NCBI GenBank assembly: GCA_903895695.1
Contig: CAITUY010000064.1
Location: forward strand, 1-49,412
Origin: an uncultured bacterium
GTDB taxonomy: Bacteria > Verrucomicrobiota > Kiritimatiellia > CAIKKV01 > CAITUY01
Direction: 5' to 3'
DNA: 49,412 nt
The position numbers and the translations under genes were made by a program. The notes under the pieces are model-generated. The model made no database searches, was not told the origin of the DNA, and saw only the letters and a list, made by a program, of their open reading frames with translations. Below are positions 17,391 through 25,649 of the stretch, in pieces; the first letter of the stretch is position 1, and each line of letters opens with the position of its first letter.

Positions 17391-19459
17391 GAACGAAAGT
17401 GAGCAACATGGACCAAACCATTCAGGTCGGCGCCGTCAGTCTGCATTTGGAGGTCCGGGACGGAATGCTCCACAGCCTGGGCGCGATCACCATCAACGGC
17501 GTCGCACTGCGCAATCCCGCGACCCGGTTTCTTCCGTGGTTCGATACCTTCGAGGGGGACTTGTTTCGCGCGTTCCGCTTTAAGGGAATCGAGCAGCGCG
17601 GGGAGACCACGGTGGTGCGCACTACGGCACTGAGCGACCCTGACGCCTTGTTCCGCGAGCGGCGCGACTCGTCCGGCGATCCCTGTTTCCGGAATGCGAA
17701 CTGGGACGCCGCCTCGCGGGAAGCACGACTCGATGTATGTTTTGAGCCGACCAATGAGGAACTCGATGGCCGGAAGTTTACCGGCTTCCGCTACTGGTTT
17801 GAGTATGAGGGCGAGTTGCCGATCCACCGGTTGGTGGACCGCCAGACCTGGGAGATCGGCGGCAATCTTGACGTTGTCACGATTTGCCTGCGCAACTGGC
17901 TCACCCCGCCACGCCTGAAGATCGGGCGCAATACCACGTACTCCACCGTCGGGCTTGATCAGTGGGCGCACCTTCTGCCCGGCAATCTCTGGGCGCGTTG
18001 GTCACTGTTGCCAGGATTTGACATGCAGTATTGCGCGGCGGGGATCATGGTCGGCTGGTTCGACCAAGTCTCCCTGATCCGTACCGTAGTCGAGACGAAT
18101 TCCGGCGAGGATTCTCTGCGCTATCTGGACATGCACCTGTTTGCGCAGGCCAATAAGGTGACCACCAACCCCAAGACCATCCTGCATTGCCCCGATGTGC
18201 TCGATGACGTGGATGCCCTCAATCTCTGGACCCGGATCCAGGACCGTGAACTCGAACGAGGCCAGGCCCAGTTTGGCATTCCGCAGGAGGAGCCGCCCGG
18301 CATCACGTTCTCGCACAACGTCTGGCGGCACGTCAATTTCGACACCACCTACGAGCATGTCATTGACGTGGCATCCGAGTTCGGCGGCGACTATGTCTTC
18401 ATTGATGTGGTTTTCGAGCATGAGCAATCTCTGAACGAGGATCTGGATAAACTGGTGCCGGCCGAGCAGCAGAAACAGCGCATCTTCGGGAAGAGGCGCC
18501 GGGACAGCATGTGTTCGATCATCGATTGGGCGGTCAACGAGACCTGGGGTGGCGAGGCTGGTCTCAAGCGGCTCTGCGACCGGGCCGTCGGCAAGGGGAT
18601 TAAGATCCTCTCTTGGATGTCCACCCACGCCTCGCCCAACAGCTTCCTTGCCGATGGGAACCGCCCCGAAACCAAGGCACTGGCCCGCGGAGCAGGGGGC
18701 GTCTTCGCCGGAAAGGAGTCCGGGCGGCACCCGGACACCGGCTACGCAGCCAGTTGCTGGCCCTTCAATCTCAACACTTCGGTTATGGAATGGTTGCGCG
18801 ACCGCCTGCTCGGCGTGTGCGAACGGACTGGCTTGGCAGGTTACCTCTGGGACAGTTTCTCCAACCTCGGCTGGTGGCAGGTGGACTACTCGCAGGGCGA
18901 CATGCGGCCGCAGTTCGACCGCATGGCGAAACTCTATGCGGATCTCTCAAACGCCGGTCTGTATCTGCAACCAGAGGCACTGGTGGGTTTCAGCAGTCAC
19001 AGTTGTTGCGGGCTGCACGGCGGCAACGTTTATGCCGGCGATCTTCTAGGATACTCCTATAACACCGTGATCGCCCTCTGTTTTAACGACGGAAGAGAGG
19101 GCGAGGATGCAAACTACGAAAACCGCATTCTGCGCGGTCGGGCGCCGGTCGATCTGCTTTTCCAGTGCCTTGCCCACAAGCGGGTCCCGTCACTCAACTT
19201 CCATCTCGTTCCGCACGCCGAATGGCATGCGCCCAGCGTGGCGGCGATCAAGCAGGTGCTGGCACTCTACCGGAGCCAGCGCCACCGAATGATCCGCCGC
19301 ACTGTACTCAAGGATGAACTCGGGGTCCGCTGGGACGGTGGCGACCGTCCCGTGTTCTTCGCTTTCAAGGCCGCCCCGGCGCCGACTGGCGCCCGCGATG
19401 CGGTGAGCGGGGCGGTCGTGACCACCTTGAACCCCAACCACGTCTATCTGCTTGGATAA
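17387..19459 (+). CDS. Glycosidase-like TIM-barrel protein, possibly alpha-galactosidase-related
   Basis: A 690-residue protein without a signal peptide, so probably cytoplasmic or held with imported oligosaccharides. A beta-sandwich N-terminus (~1-260) is followed by a barrel-like region. Strand-like motifs include GGDYVFIDVVFEHEQ, GIKILSWMSTHAS, GLAGYLWDSFSNL and LYLQPEAL. Their spacing recalls clan GH-D enzymes (GH27/GH36), where Asp residues at strand ends act as nucleophile and acid/base; the Asp of YLWDSF is a candidate. This is pattern recognition, not a firm family call. The ATG at 17387 overlaps the upstream stop; ATG 17408 is an alternative start. Genes before and after act on the same pathway by position. 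Confidence 0.6.
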   Translation: MRTKVSNMDQTIQVGAVSLHLEVRDGMLHSLGAITINGVALRNPATRFLPWFDTFEGDLFRAFRFKGIEQRGETTVVRTTALSDPDALFRERRDSSGDPCFRNANWDAASREARLDVCFEPTNEELDGRKFTGFRYWFEYEGELPIHRLVDRQTWEIGGNLDVVTICLRNWLTPPRLKIGRNTTYSTVGLDQWAHLLPGNLWARWSLLPGFDMQYCAAGIMVGWFDQVSLIRTVVETNSGEDSLRYLDMHLFAQANKVTTNPKTILHCPDVLDDVDALNLWTRIQDRELERGQAQFGIPQEEPPGITFSHNVWRHVNFDTTYEHVIDVASEFGGDYVFIDVVFEHEQSLNEDLDKLVPAEQQKQRIFGKRRRDSMCSIIDWAVNETWGGEAGLKRLCDRAVGKGIKILSWMSTHASPNSFLADGNRPETKALARGAGGVFAGKESGRHPDTGYAASCWPFNLNTSVMEWLRDRLLGVCERTGLAGYLWDSFSNLGWWQVDYSQGDMRPQFDRMAKLYADLSNAGLYLQPEALVGFSSHSCCGLHGGNVYAGDLLGYSYNTVIALCFNDGREGEDANYENRILRGRAPVDLLFQCLAHKRVPSLNFHLVPHAEWHAPSVAAIKQVLALYRSQRHRMIRRTVLKDELGVRWDGGDRPVFFAFKAAPAPTGARDAVSGAVVTTLNPNHVYLLG

Positions 19460-19547
19460 CGACGACAGAAAAACGAACGGAAACTTCCCCAACCTTGAGC
19501 GAAACCATCCCCGCCCTCGGCATGCGGTTGATCGACATCGAATCACT

Positions 19548-22500
19548 ATGAAGCAAACCATTCGACTCATCAGCCCGCTCTTTACCGACTGGACGGAGCA
19601 GTATGTCCGATTGACGCTTCCCGAGGTCGCGCCGCTCACGCTGACGATCAACGGCGTACCGACGCCGTTTCAGTTTACCGGCAATGGCGCGGAGATTCTC
19701 GTGCGGTTGGGTTTTGCAAAAGGCGAGACGAAGGAACTCGTCTTCACTCCCGCCCGCGGCAACGCGACCAGCCTTGAGCCGGTCGCCATCCCGCTCAGTC
19801 AGCCCATTGGGGTGAAAGGCCGGGAACTGGTCGTCACTCAGGATTCACCATTTGCCGGGTTTGCCGGGTTTCCGTTCACGAGCCGGATTCGGTGCGAGCA
19901 GCCATTCGAGCGGGCGATGCTGGCGCGGACGAATGACGGGCCGCTGTTCACGGAATACCGGCTGCGGTACGAGTATGCAGAGCAACGACATTACACGCTG
20001 ACATTTCGCTGCTACAAAATCGCTCCGTACATCGAAGTCAGCGAGCATTTCGCGCTGCGGATGAATGCGGAGTTGGTGTGGACGCTCAATCCGCAGAAGA
20101 TATTTACCCACATCATCTCTCGTGACAGTTTCGAGGGCGAAAGCCAGCCGACCGGCGAGCCACTCGGCGTGGAGCATCCCCGCGATGTGCTCTGCCGGTT
20201 GCAGATGCCCGTGCTCACCGAGTATTTCATTCCCAACAACCGCGGTTGGTTCGCTTTCTTCGACGAGCGCGATGAGGCGCGCGGGATGGTCGGCATCCTC
20301 GGACTCTACGGCGCGAAATGGGAGGAGCCGGTCGTGAATATGCCGGAAATTCTGGACAAAGGTGGCGCCGTCGAGTGGCGTGCGTCGCTGGCGAGTGGGA
20401 AGCGGTATTGGTTGCTGTATGCCGGGGAGGTCGAGAGAGGGTTCAGGGTTCAGGGAGGAGAAGTCAGTGTTCAGGAGACGGTCAGTCGGAATCTGAACAC
20501 CGAACACCGAACACCGAACACCCAACCGGCCGATGGCCGGTTTGTCTTCCACCGCCTCCACGCCGAATTCAATGCTTTGCGACTGGACGAGCACCTCGAC
20601 CTTGGCGGCGACACCGCGTTTGACGCTTCCTGCTCTACGGCGCCGGGTGTGTTCGCGGCGGGCGACTACCATGCGGCGGCGCGGCAGCGGCTCGATCAAT
20701 TCCTGTGTCTGAAAAGTGTATTGGAGTCGCCGGACGACTGGCTGAAGCAGAATGGCGGAATGCATCTGGCCAACTGTCGCTATCTGCTGGAGCCGACATC
20801 TGAGAACGCGCAGGCGGTCTACAGCCATCTGATCGCCCGGTTCGAGCGCTGGGTGCGGCAGTTCCAAGGGTACCGCTCCGGCGTGGGCGACTACATGAAG
20901 AATGTAATCGGGTTTTCACGTTACCTGCGCGGTATGCTGCTCGGATACGAAATGCTGCGGCGAGATGGCGTTCTGGAAACTGAACAGATCGGCAACCTAA
21001 GCGCTTGCTTCGTCTTTGCCGCCCGGCGCATCCTCGACGAAGGACGCTGGCCGCATTCGCGAACGTGGAAGCATCCGGATCACCCCGAATCCACCCGCGA
21101 TTTCTACGCGTATGGCGGCGAGCATAAGCCCGACCGGTTGGTGTGGACGAATTGCCTGCCGAATTTTCAGAGTGACCCCTTGTGTGCGTTGGCGCATCTC
21201 TCGGCGATCTTCAAGGATCATCCCGATGCGGCTCACTGGCGGCGGTTTGCGCTCGACGAGATCGACCGGCAACTCGACGCCTATTGCGGCAAGAGTGGCG
21301 CATGGGAGGAGTCGATCAATTACGCGCTCTATACCTTTTCCTACTTCGTCATCACCTTCAAGGCGGTCAAGGAACGATGGGGGATCGACTATTTCAACGA
21401 TGAGCGGGTGCGGCGGTTTGTCGGATGGCTCTGTCGATTCCTCGGTCCCAAGGACAAGCGCTGGGACAAATACACGTGGCCGGGAGTCGGTAATGCTTGC
21501 TGTCCCACAGGCGGTGGAGAGTACCTCTTGTGCTATGCCGCGGAGTTGGCCGAGACTGACCCGTTGCGGGCCGACTGCCTGGCTGCGTGGCAGCGGCTGG
21601 AACCGAACTGCGTGCCCGGCGAACACTACCCCGTGATCATGGCAACGATGGCGCCGTGTGGGGAAGAAGCCAGAAGTCAGAAGTCAGACGTCAGAAAGTT
21701 GGAGAGTGAGGTGATGGACGAAGTCGGGGTGGCCTTGCGGGATCGCCATACCCAGCCGGACGAGAGCTATCTTTTCCAGAAGATCGGGTTTGCCAAGGAT
21801 CACTACGAGGCGGACGAGACGGCCTTCAACTGGTATGCCAAGGGTACGCCGTTTTGCATGGATTACGGGACCTACACAGGCGACGTGGCCGTAGGTGGCG
21901 CCCACAATATCGTGGAAATACCCGACGAGGACAGCATCCGACGAGGGTATTTGGCCGATTCCTTGTTCACCCCGGCACTGGACTACACCCAGTGCGAGGT
22001 GCCGGTGACCCTCAAGTTGCTGTGGGGCAAGGTGCGCACGTTTGCCGAGGTCGACAACAAGGACGGCAAGATCGACCGCACGAAGACGCCTTACTTTTAC
22101 ATCGGCGACAGGAATCCCGTTGGGCCGAAGGTGTGGAAGGTGCGGCAACTGCTCTTTGTGAAACCGGACTACATCGTTCTTTTCGACCGCGTCTACGGCC
22201 AGGTGCCGCACCGCTACAATTTGCATTTCACCGGCGCGGGCGTCCAGCGTCGGGGGAGCGCCATCACCGCCAAGGGGCGCTTCGATCTGGATCTGCTGAC
22301 GTATGTTCAGCATCCTGCGGACTTCGAAATGGAGACGGGCGAACTCATCCCGAATTTCAGCCCTGCGGGCAGGCCGGCCGATGAAAAAGTGAAGCATTCA
22401 CAGCATTACTTTCGGCTCTCCAACAAGATGGACGGCATGTACCGCACGCTCCTCTTTGCCAAAGAACGTGGCCGCGATGTGCGGGTGGCCGGCCTCGGGG

Positions 22501-22787
22501 CCAGCGGCCTGAGCGTGATGGCGCCCGAGTACGTCGACCTGGTGTTCCTCCACAACGACATAGTGGACGAGGCGGCCGGGGGAATCCGGTTTGTGGGCCG
22601 GTCAGGTTGGATTCGCCGTTGGAACGACGGTCGTGTGCAGGCCTGTGTTCCCGATGGCGAACGGCTTGAAGCTTTTGGCGTCTGCTTCGAGGGCCGCGGT
22701 CCGTGGAGTTACAACATCGACAACTCGGGCCACGTGGAACTGCTCGGAGGCGCGCCTCGTGTCGTGAGTACGTCTGTGTGTGGCTGA
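19548..22787 (+). CDS. Heparinase II/III-like polysaccharide lyase-type protein
   Basis: A protein of about 1079 residues. The middle (~400-720) is helical with an alpha/alpha-toroid look (FERWVRQFQGYRSGVGDYM, AWEESINYALYTFSYFVITF). The C-terminal part carries the heparinase II/III-type beta-sheet signature KPDYIVLFDRVYG near residue 875, preceded by TAFNWYAKGTPFCMDYG and GGAHNIVE. This combination is typical of uronate-cleaving lyases (PF07940-like). No signal peptide is seen. ATG 19548 is preferred over a TTG at 19452 lying inside the previous gene. Two short tandem-repeat segments are inserted in frame (20441-20523 and 21670-21698), so the loops there are probably foreign. It closes the operon; a hairpin follows the stop. 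Confidence 0.7.
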   Translation: MKQTIRLISPLFTDWTEQYVRLTLPEVAPLTLTINGVPTPFQFTGNGAEILVRLGFAKGETKELVFTPARGNATSLEPVAIPLSQPIGVKGRELVVTQDSPFAGFAGFPFTSRIRCEQPFERAMLARTNDGPLFTEYRLRYEYAEQRHYTLTFRCYKIAPYIEVSEHFALRMNAELVWTLNPQKIFTHIISRDSFEGESQPTGEPLGVEHPRDVLCRLQMPVLTEYFIPNNRGWFAFFDERDEARGMVGILGLYGAKWEEPVVNMPEILDKGGAVEWRASLASGKRYWLLYAGEVERGFRVQGGEVSVQETVSRNLNTEHRTPNTQPADGRFVFHRLHAEFNALRLDEHLDLGGDTAFDASCSTAPGVFAAGDYHAAARQRLDQFLCLKSVLESPDDWLKQNGGMHLANCRYLLEPTSENAQAVYSHLIARFERWVRQFQGYRSGVGDYMKNVIGFSRYLRGMLLGYEMLRRDGVLETEQIGNLSACFVFAARRILDEGRWPHSRTWKHPDHPESTRDFYAYGGEHKPDRLVWTNCLPNFQSDPLCALAHLSAIFKDHPDAAHWRRFALDEIDRQLDAYCGKSGAWEESINYALYTFSYFVITFKAVKERWGIDYFNDERVRRFVGWLCRFLGPKDKRWDKYTWPGVGNACCPTGGGEYLLCYAAELAETDPLRADCLAAWQRLEPNCVPGEHYPVIMATMAPCGEEARSQKSDVRKLESEVMDEVGVALRDRHTQPDESYLFQKIGFAKDHYEADETAFNWYAKGTPFCMDYGTYTGDVAVGGAHNIVEIPDEDSIRRGYLADSLFTPALDYTQCEVPVTLKLLWGKVRTFAEVDNKDGKIDRTKTPYFYIGDRNPVGPKVWKVRQLLFVKPDYIVLFDRVYGQVPHRYNLHFTGAGVQRRGSAITAKGRFDLDLLTYVQHPADFEMETGELIPNFSPAGRPADEKVKHSQHYFRLSNKMDGMYRTLLFAKERGRDVRVAGLGASGLSVMAPEYVDLVFLHNDIVDEAAGGIRFVGRSGWIRRWNDGRVQACVPDGERLEAFGVCFEGRGPWSYNIDNSGHVELLGGAPRVVSTSVCG
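20441..20523. repeat. In-frame short repeat inside the lyase gene, GTTCAGG / GAACACC type
   Basis: GTTCAGGGTTCAGG at 20441-20454 faces four copies of a GAACACC-like heptamer at 20493-20523, giving an imperfect inverted repeat. The reading frame stays open, adding a low-complexity peptide that contains RTPNTQP. It resembles an intergenic repeat that landed in a permissive loop. Confidence 0.7.
21670..21698. repeat. In-frame AGAAGTC tandem repeat inside the lyase gene
   Basis: The unit CAGAAGT recurs with small changes (CAGAAGT, CAGAAGT, CAGACGT, CAGAAAGT), encoding a charged stretch ARSQKSDVRK between conserved parts of the protein. The frame is kept. Together with 20441-20523 it makes two independent repeat invasions of one gene. 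Confidence 0.65.
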
Positions 22788-22811
22788 CATCTTGCCCGCT
22801 GCGGGAAGATG
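22788..22811. terminator. Hairpin between convergent genes
   Basis: CATCTTGCCCGC (from 22788) pairs with GCGGGAAGATG (to 22811), with one bulged base. It starts at the lyase stop and ends 25 bases before the end of the convergent dehydrogenase remnant. There is no clear T-run, so it is a candidate bidirectional stop only. Confidence 0.4.
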
Positions 22812-22835
22812 GCTAAGCAGCGCGCAAAAGCCGCC

Positions 22836-23087
22836 TTAGACGTACATCATCTTTCGTGTCATGCCGCCGTCGATGATGACGTTGGCGCCGGTCATGAAGC
22901 CGCTCTCGCCGAACGCGAGGAACTCGACCATAGCGGCGATGTCATCGGCCCGGCCGACGCGGCCGACGGGATGCTGGGCGTGGTCGGCGTCGGTCAGCGG
23001 CGGAGTGCGCCGGGCGGCTGTTTTGCGCCACGACTCCGTCTCGATCCAGCCTGGGCTGATGCAGTTCACGCGGATGTCAGGGCCCAC
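22836..23087 (-). pseudogene. Short-chain dehydrogenase/reductase, C-terminal fragment
   Basis: The last ~80 residues of a classical SDR enzyme. They contain IRVNCISPGWIETE (the conserved segment after the active site), RVGRADDIAAMVEFLAF and the terminal FMTGANVIIDGGM. The Rossmann N-terminus (TGxxxGxG) and the catalytic Tyr-x-x-x-Lys are absent. At about 23.08 kb the sequence turns into the 3' part of the primase-helicase gene. The normal family length is about 250 residues, so roughly two thirds are missing. The fragment marks the end of the chromosomal part of the window. No promoter or start exists for it now. Confidence 0.85.
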
Positions 23088-25024
23088 TGGTGGCCATCCT
23101 GAACCTCGTGATAGGCGTAGGTGGCATCACCGTACTGGCTGGGGCGGAAGAAGCTCAGCAGTTCCGCCAGCGTATCTGATACGCGCTCCAGATCGCCAGC
23201 CCGGTGACGGCCAGGTGGGCGTAACCCGACACCGATACGGGCCCGCAGTGCGCCATACAGGTCGGCTAGCGCAGAGGTTTGGTTCTGGTCGCGGTACACG
23301 TAATGGCGCCTGGCCCATACATCGGCATCTTTGGCGGTCTCCCACTGGGCGAGTTCAGATTGGGCGGCCATGCTGGTGTACGGGAACATCCGGCCCAGTT
23401 CCAGATCAGGCACGTAAACCTGCAGGCGTTCCAGTTCCGCTAACGATACCTGCCACGTGCCGAATGGACTCAGGCCCTCATCGATCACCAGATTGGCGTC
23501 CTGTAGCAGCGTGCTGCCGTCCTCCATGGCACGTATCAACCCGCTATGGGTCATGCACAGGATTGACCGCGTAACCTGCTGGTTGCGGTTATGGTAGTGG
23601 CAACGGCCGCTGGCCTCGCAGGTCCGGCACACCGATCTGGGGTTATGAGGGTCGCACTGGCGCCACGTATGGGTCTGGCCGGACAGTGCGGCACACTGCT
23701 GGGCATTATGGCCATGCAGGCGGCCCACCGGCTGATCGGTCAGACGTTCCAGCAGGTCAGCTGACCGGTGGAGTGCCTCCACGGTCTCCGTTACGTACAG
23801 GTAACGGTTTTGGTCATTGGCCCGCAGGGCTATGTGGCAGAGCGCCCATACCGACTTGCCGGCGCCACACGGGCTTTCGATCACGCCTGTTGGTTGGGTG
23901 CCCGACAGGTGCTCATGGAAACGAGCTGCTGAACGTACACGGCTCAGCAGCGTGATGTTGGTGGCTGCCGCGTACCGATCAAGCATTCGGTCGAGCTCCG
24001 GCGGCATGGGAGCGCAATCCTGCAAGCGAACCGGTACGGGTACGTTGTAGACGCGTAACGGTGGCGCCACATCGGACCTGTAGCAGTACCGGCCGGACCT
24101 GATCCGGTCAATGCAGGTCTGGACCTGAGCGGCCAGTCCACCGGCACGGCCGCCATACTTGTCCGCAAAGTCCTCACCGTGCTGTACTGCGTCCTGGATG
24201 GTCTGGTCCGAGTAGCCGGCACGTACCATCTGGCCCACTAGACCGAACAGGCGTTCACTACGCTCACCTGATCCCTCAATATCAGTACGGATCTGCTCTG
24301 GTAGTTCTGTGTACGGGACAGTACGCAGGTCGGGGTCCGCTGGCAGGGGTGAGGCTTCACGCGCCAACAAGTCATCGTTCCACGTGGCACAGGCTTGCTC
24401 GATGTGCTGGAGCGTGTACGTGGTCTGGTTATGCCACAGCACAGAACCCCGTACTGGATCGGTATTGGGTTTGTGGTTGATGGTAAGCGGTACGCGATAG
24501 GCATGCTCGGGCGTCTGGGCTGAGTCGGCCATCATCATGCGTACCAAGCGGGGTGTTAGGTCCAGATACCGCCTCAGGGGTTCGGTCGCCACCTCACCAA
24601 AGCCGAACACAATGGGTTCGCTAAGCAGGAAGGCAGCCTGTACGCCATGACCGGTATGCCACGCCACAGAGGGCCTGAGGGGGCAGGTCAGCAGGTACGC
24701 CACGACGTCATCCAGTGTCCGGAACGGTGTCGAGCCCTTGTGGCCCACCTGCCCGTAGTCGATGTCGACATACAACGCGCGGGTCTGCAGGCAGTTGCCT
24801 ATCTGGTAACCGTTACGGCCATCATGCGAGGATGCCCTGAAGTAGAGGTTTGGCGTGTCGTGGTGCTGGATCAGCCACGTAATCGCGTCATCGCGCACAA
24901 GGGTGCTGTTGAGCCAACCACCATCCTGCATCTGCGCCAGCACCACCAAGTCCGTAGGACCGAATACTGCACAGAAGAACTGGGGGATCAGCGCATCAAA
25001 GGCTGGTTGGGGTGGCATTTTCAT
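23066..25024 (-). CDS. Primase-helicase (AEP primase plus Fe-S helicase-like), 3' end truncated
   Basis: About 652 residues. The N-terminal part looks like an archaeo-eukaryotic-type primase of the RepB/plasmid class: ALYVDIDYGQVG supplies a D-x-D metal site, WHTGHGVQAAFLLSEPI matches the family's His/Gly strand, and YRVPLTINHKPNT the R-P-G-T-N-K-like segment. From ~350 on a superfamily 2 helicase begins: Walker A GVIESPCGAGKS, a cysteine cluster (QQCAAL, QCDPHN, VCRTCEASGRCHY) as in DinG/XPD Fe-S helicases, and Walker B-like LVIDEG. Helicase motifs IV-VI are missing because the frame runs into the dehydrogenase remnant near 23.08 kb and stops at 23066. ATG 25024 is preferred; ATG 25018 is possible. 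It probably served replication of the mobile element. Confidence 0.75.
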   Translation of the reverse strand: MKMPPQPAFDALIPQFFCAVFGPTDLVVLAQMQDGGWLNSTLVRDDAITWLIQHHDTPNLYFRASSHDGRNGYQIGNCLQTRALYVDIDYGQVGHKGSTPFRTLDDVVAYLLTCPLRPSVAWHTGHGVQAAFLLSEPIVFGFGEVATEPLRRYLDLTPRLVRMMMADSAQTPEHAYRVPLTINHKPNTDPVRGSVLWHNQTTYTLQHIEQACATWNDDLLAREASPLPADPDLRTVPYTELPEQIRTDIEGSGERSERLFGLVGQMVRAGYSDQTIQDAVQHGEDFADKYGGRAGGLAAQVQTCIDRIRSGRYCYRSDVAPPLRVYNVPVPVRLQDCAPMPPELDRMLDRYAAATNITLLSRVRSAARFHEHLSGTQPTGVIESPCGAGKSVWALCHIALRANDQNRYLYVTETVEALHRSADLLERLTDQPVGRLHGHNAQQCAALSGQTHTWRQCDPHNPRSVCRTCEASGRCHYHNRNQQVTRSILCMTHSGLIRAMEDGSTLLQDANLVIDEGLSPFGTWQVSLAELERLQVYVPDLELGRMFPYTSMAAQSELAQWETAKDADVWARRHYVYRDQNQTSALADLYGALRARIGVGLRPPGRHRAGDLERVSDTLAELLSFFRPSQYGDATYAYHEVQDGHQWALTSA

Positions 25025-25047
25025 CAACTAGGCGTCACGCTAACCAG

Positions 25048-25101
25048 AAACCCCCCTGTCTACAATAAGAAGGACAGTATTTATTATAGACAGGGGGGTT
25101 T
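25048..25101 (-). promoter_or_regulatory. Long stem-loop upstream of the primase-helicase gene
   Basis: Two 21-base arms (25048-25068 and 25081-25101) flank a 12-base loop. They contain runs of six C and six G, starting AAACCCCCCTGTCTA. The single mismatch becomes a G-U pair only in the minus-strand transcript, which suggests an RNA structure in the 5' leader of the primase gene, starting 24 bases before its ATG. Arms ending in T-runs on both strands would also fit a two-way terminator, or an origin-type hairpin. Confidence 0.6.
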
Positions 25102-25165
25102 TGTCATCCCTCTGTGCAGACCCGTAACGTGATTACGATTCCAGAACCGTTACGGTGCCCAGACA

Positions 25166-25190
25166 CGTACCCTTCCGCTCAGGGGATCCA
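25166..25190 (+). repeat. Dispersed repeat B, copy 1
   Basis: A copy of the motif CGTACCCTTCCGCTCAGNGG followed by ATCC. The same motif recurs at 26250-26274, 26356-26380, 33293-33328, 34254-34281 and 36055-36089, always intergenic and always in the same orientation. Confidence 0.75.
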
Positions 25191-25336
25191 CGACGCCCCA
25201 CGATGACGCACCTGCGCCCATGGCGCCCCGCGGTGCCGTCCAGCGTCCCTGATAGCGTGACCAGAACGGGTACGCTGATCCAATGCCTCAACCGGGCGGA
25301 GCCGTATCCTGTGCCTGAACGGTTGTTAGGCAGGCA

Positions 25337-25471
25337 CGTGATACGAATCACAGACCAGCACCCCATCGGGCTGATGGTTGCCTGATCCCCCTGATTCATG
25401 ATTCACGCACCTACTGTGTGACTCATGACTCAGAAGGCGCGGATCAATTGCTTCACCTGAAGTTTTTGATC
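25337..25471 (+). repeat. Composite repeat copy 1: CRP-like palindrome, hairpin D, hairpin C
   Basis: Three parts lie in order: the palindrome CGTGATACGAATCACA (25337-25352); hairpin D (25391-25433) with 16-base arms built from TGATTCA/TGACTCA units; and hairpin C (25442-25471) with 14-base arms around CACC, ending GAAGTTTTTGATC. A second CRP-like palindrome TGTGATACGAATCACA lies at 25513-25528. The same modules recur at 34127-34281 and 35882-36090. The block fills part of the 625-base gap between the primase gene and the Mut7-C gene. Confidence 0.75.
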
Positions 25472-25512
25472 GGGCCGGCAACCTGATGGGCTATCCTGCG
25501 CCAGCAAGCTAG

Positions 25513-25528
25513 TGTGATACGAATCACA
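25513..25528. promoter_or_regulatory. CRP-like palindrome
   Basis: TGTGATACGAATCACA equals the TGTGA-N6-TCACA layout used by CRP-family regulators. Near-identical sites occur at 25337-25352 and 35882-35897. Conservation of the six inner bases (TACGAA) suggests copying with the repeat block as well as, or instead of, regulator binding. Confidence 0.45.
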
Positions 25529-25545
25529 CCCTGTGCCCCTCCAGG

Positions 25546-25569
25546 ATCCTGCGCCAAGCCTGCCTATCC
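25546..25569 (+). repeat. 24-bp exact repeat, copy 1
   Basis: A 24-base sequence beginning ATCCTGCGCCAAGCC and ending CTATCC, identical to 26308-26331. Both copies lie in intergenic gaps next to repeat B-like GGATCC motifs. Confidence 0.8.
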
Positions 25570-25649
25570 GGCTCAGTGGATCCCCGGACGACCGTCAATG
25601 GTCGCTCCGCGATGGCTGTTCGGCGTCCCTGATCATGAGACCACAACGG

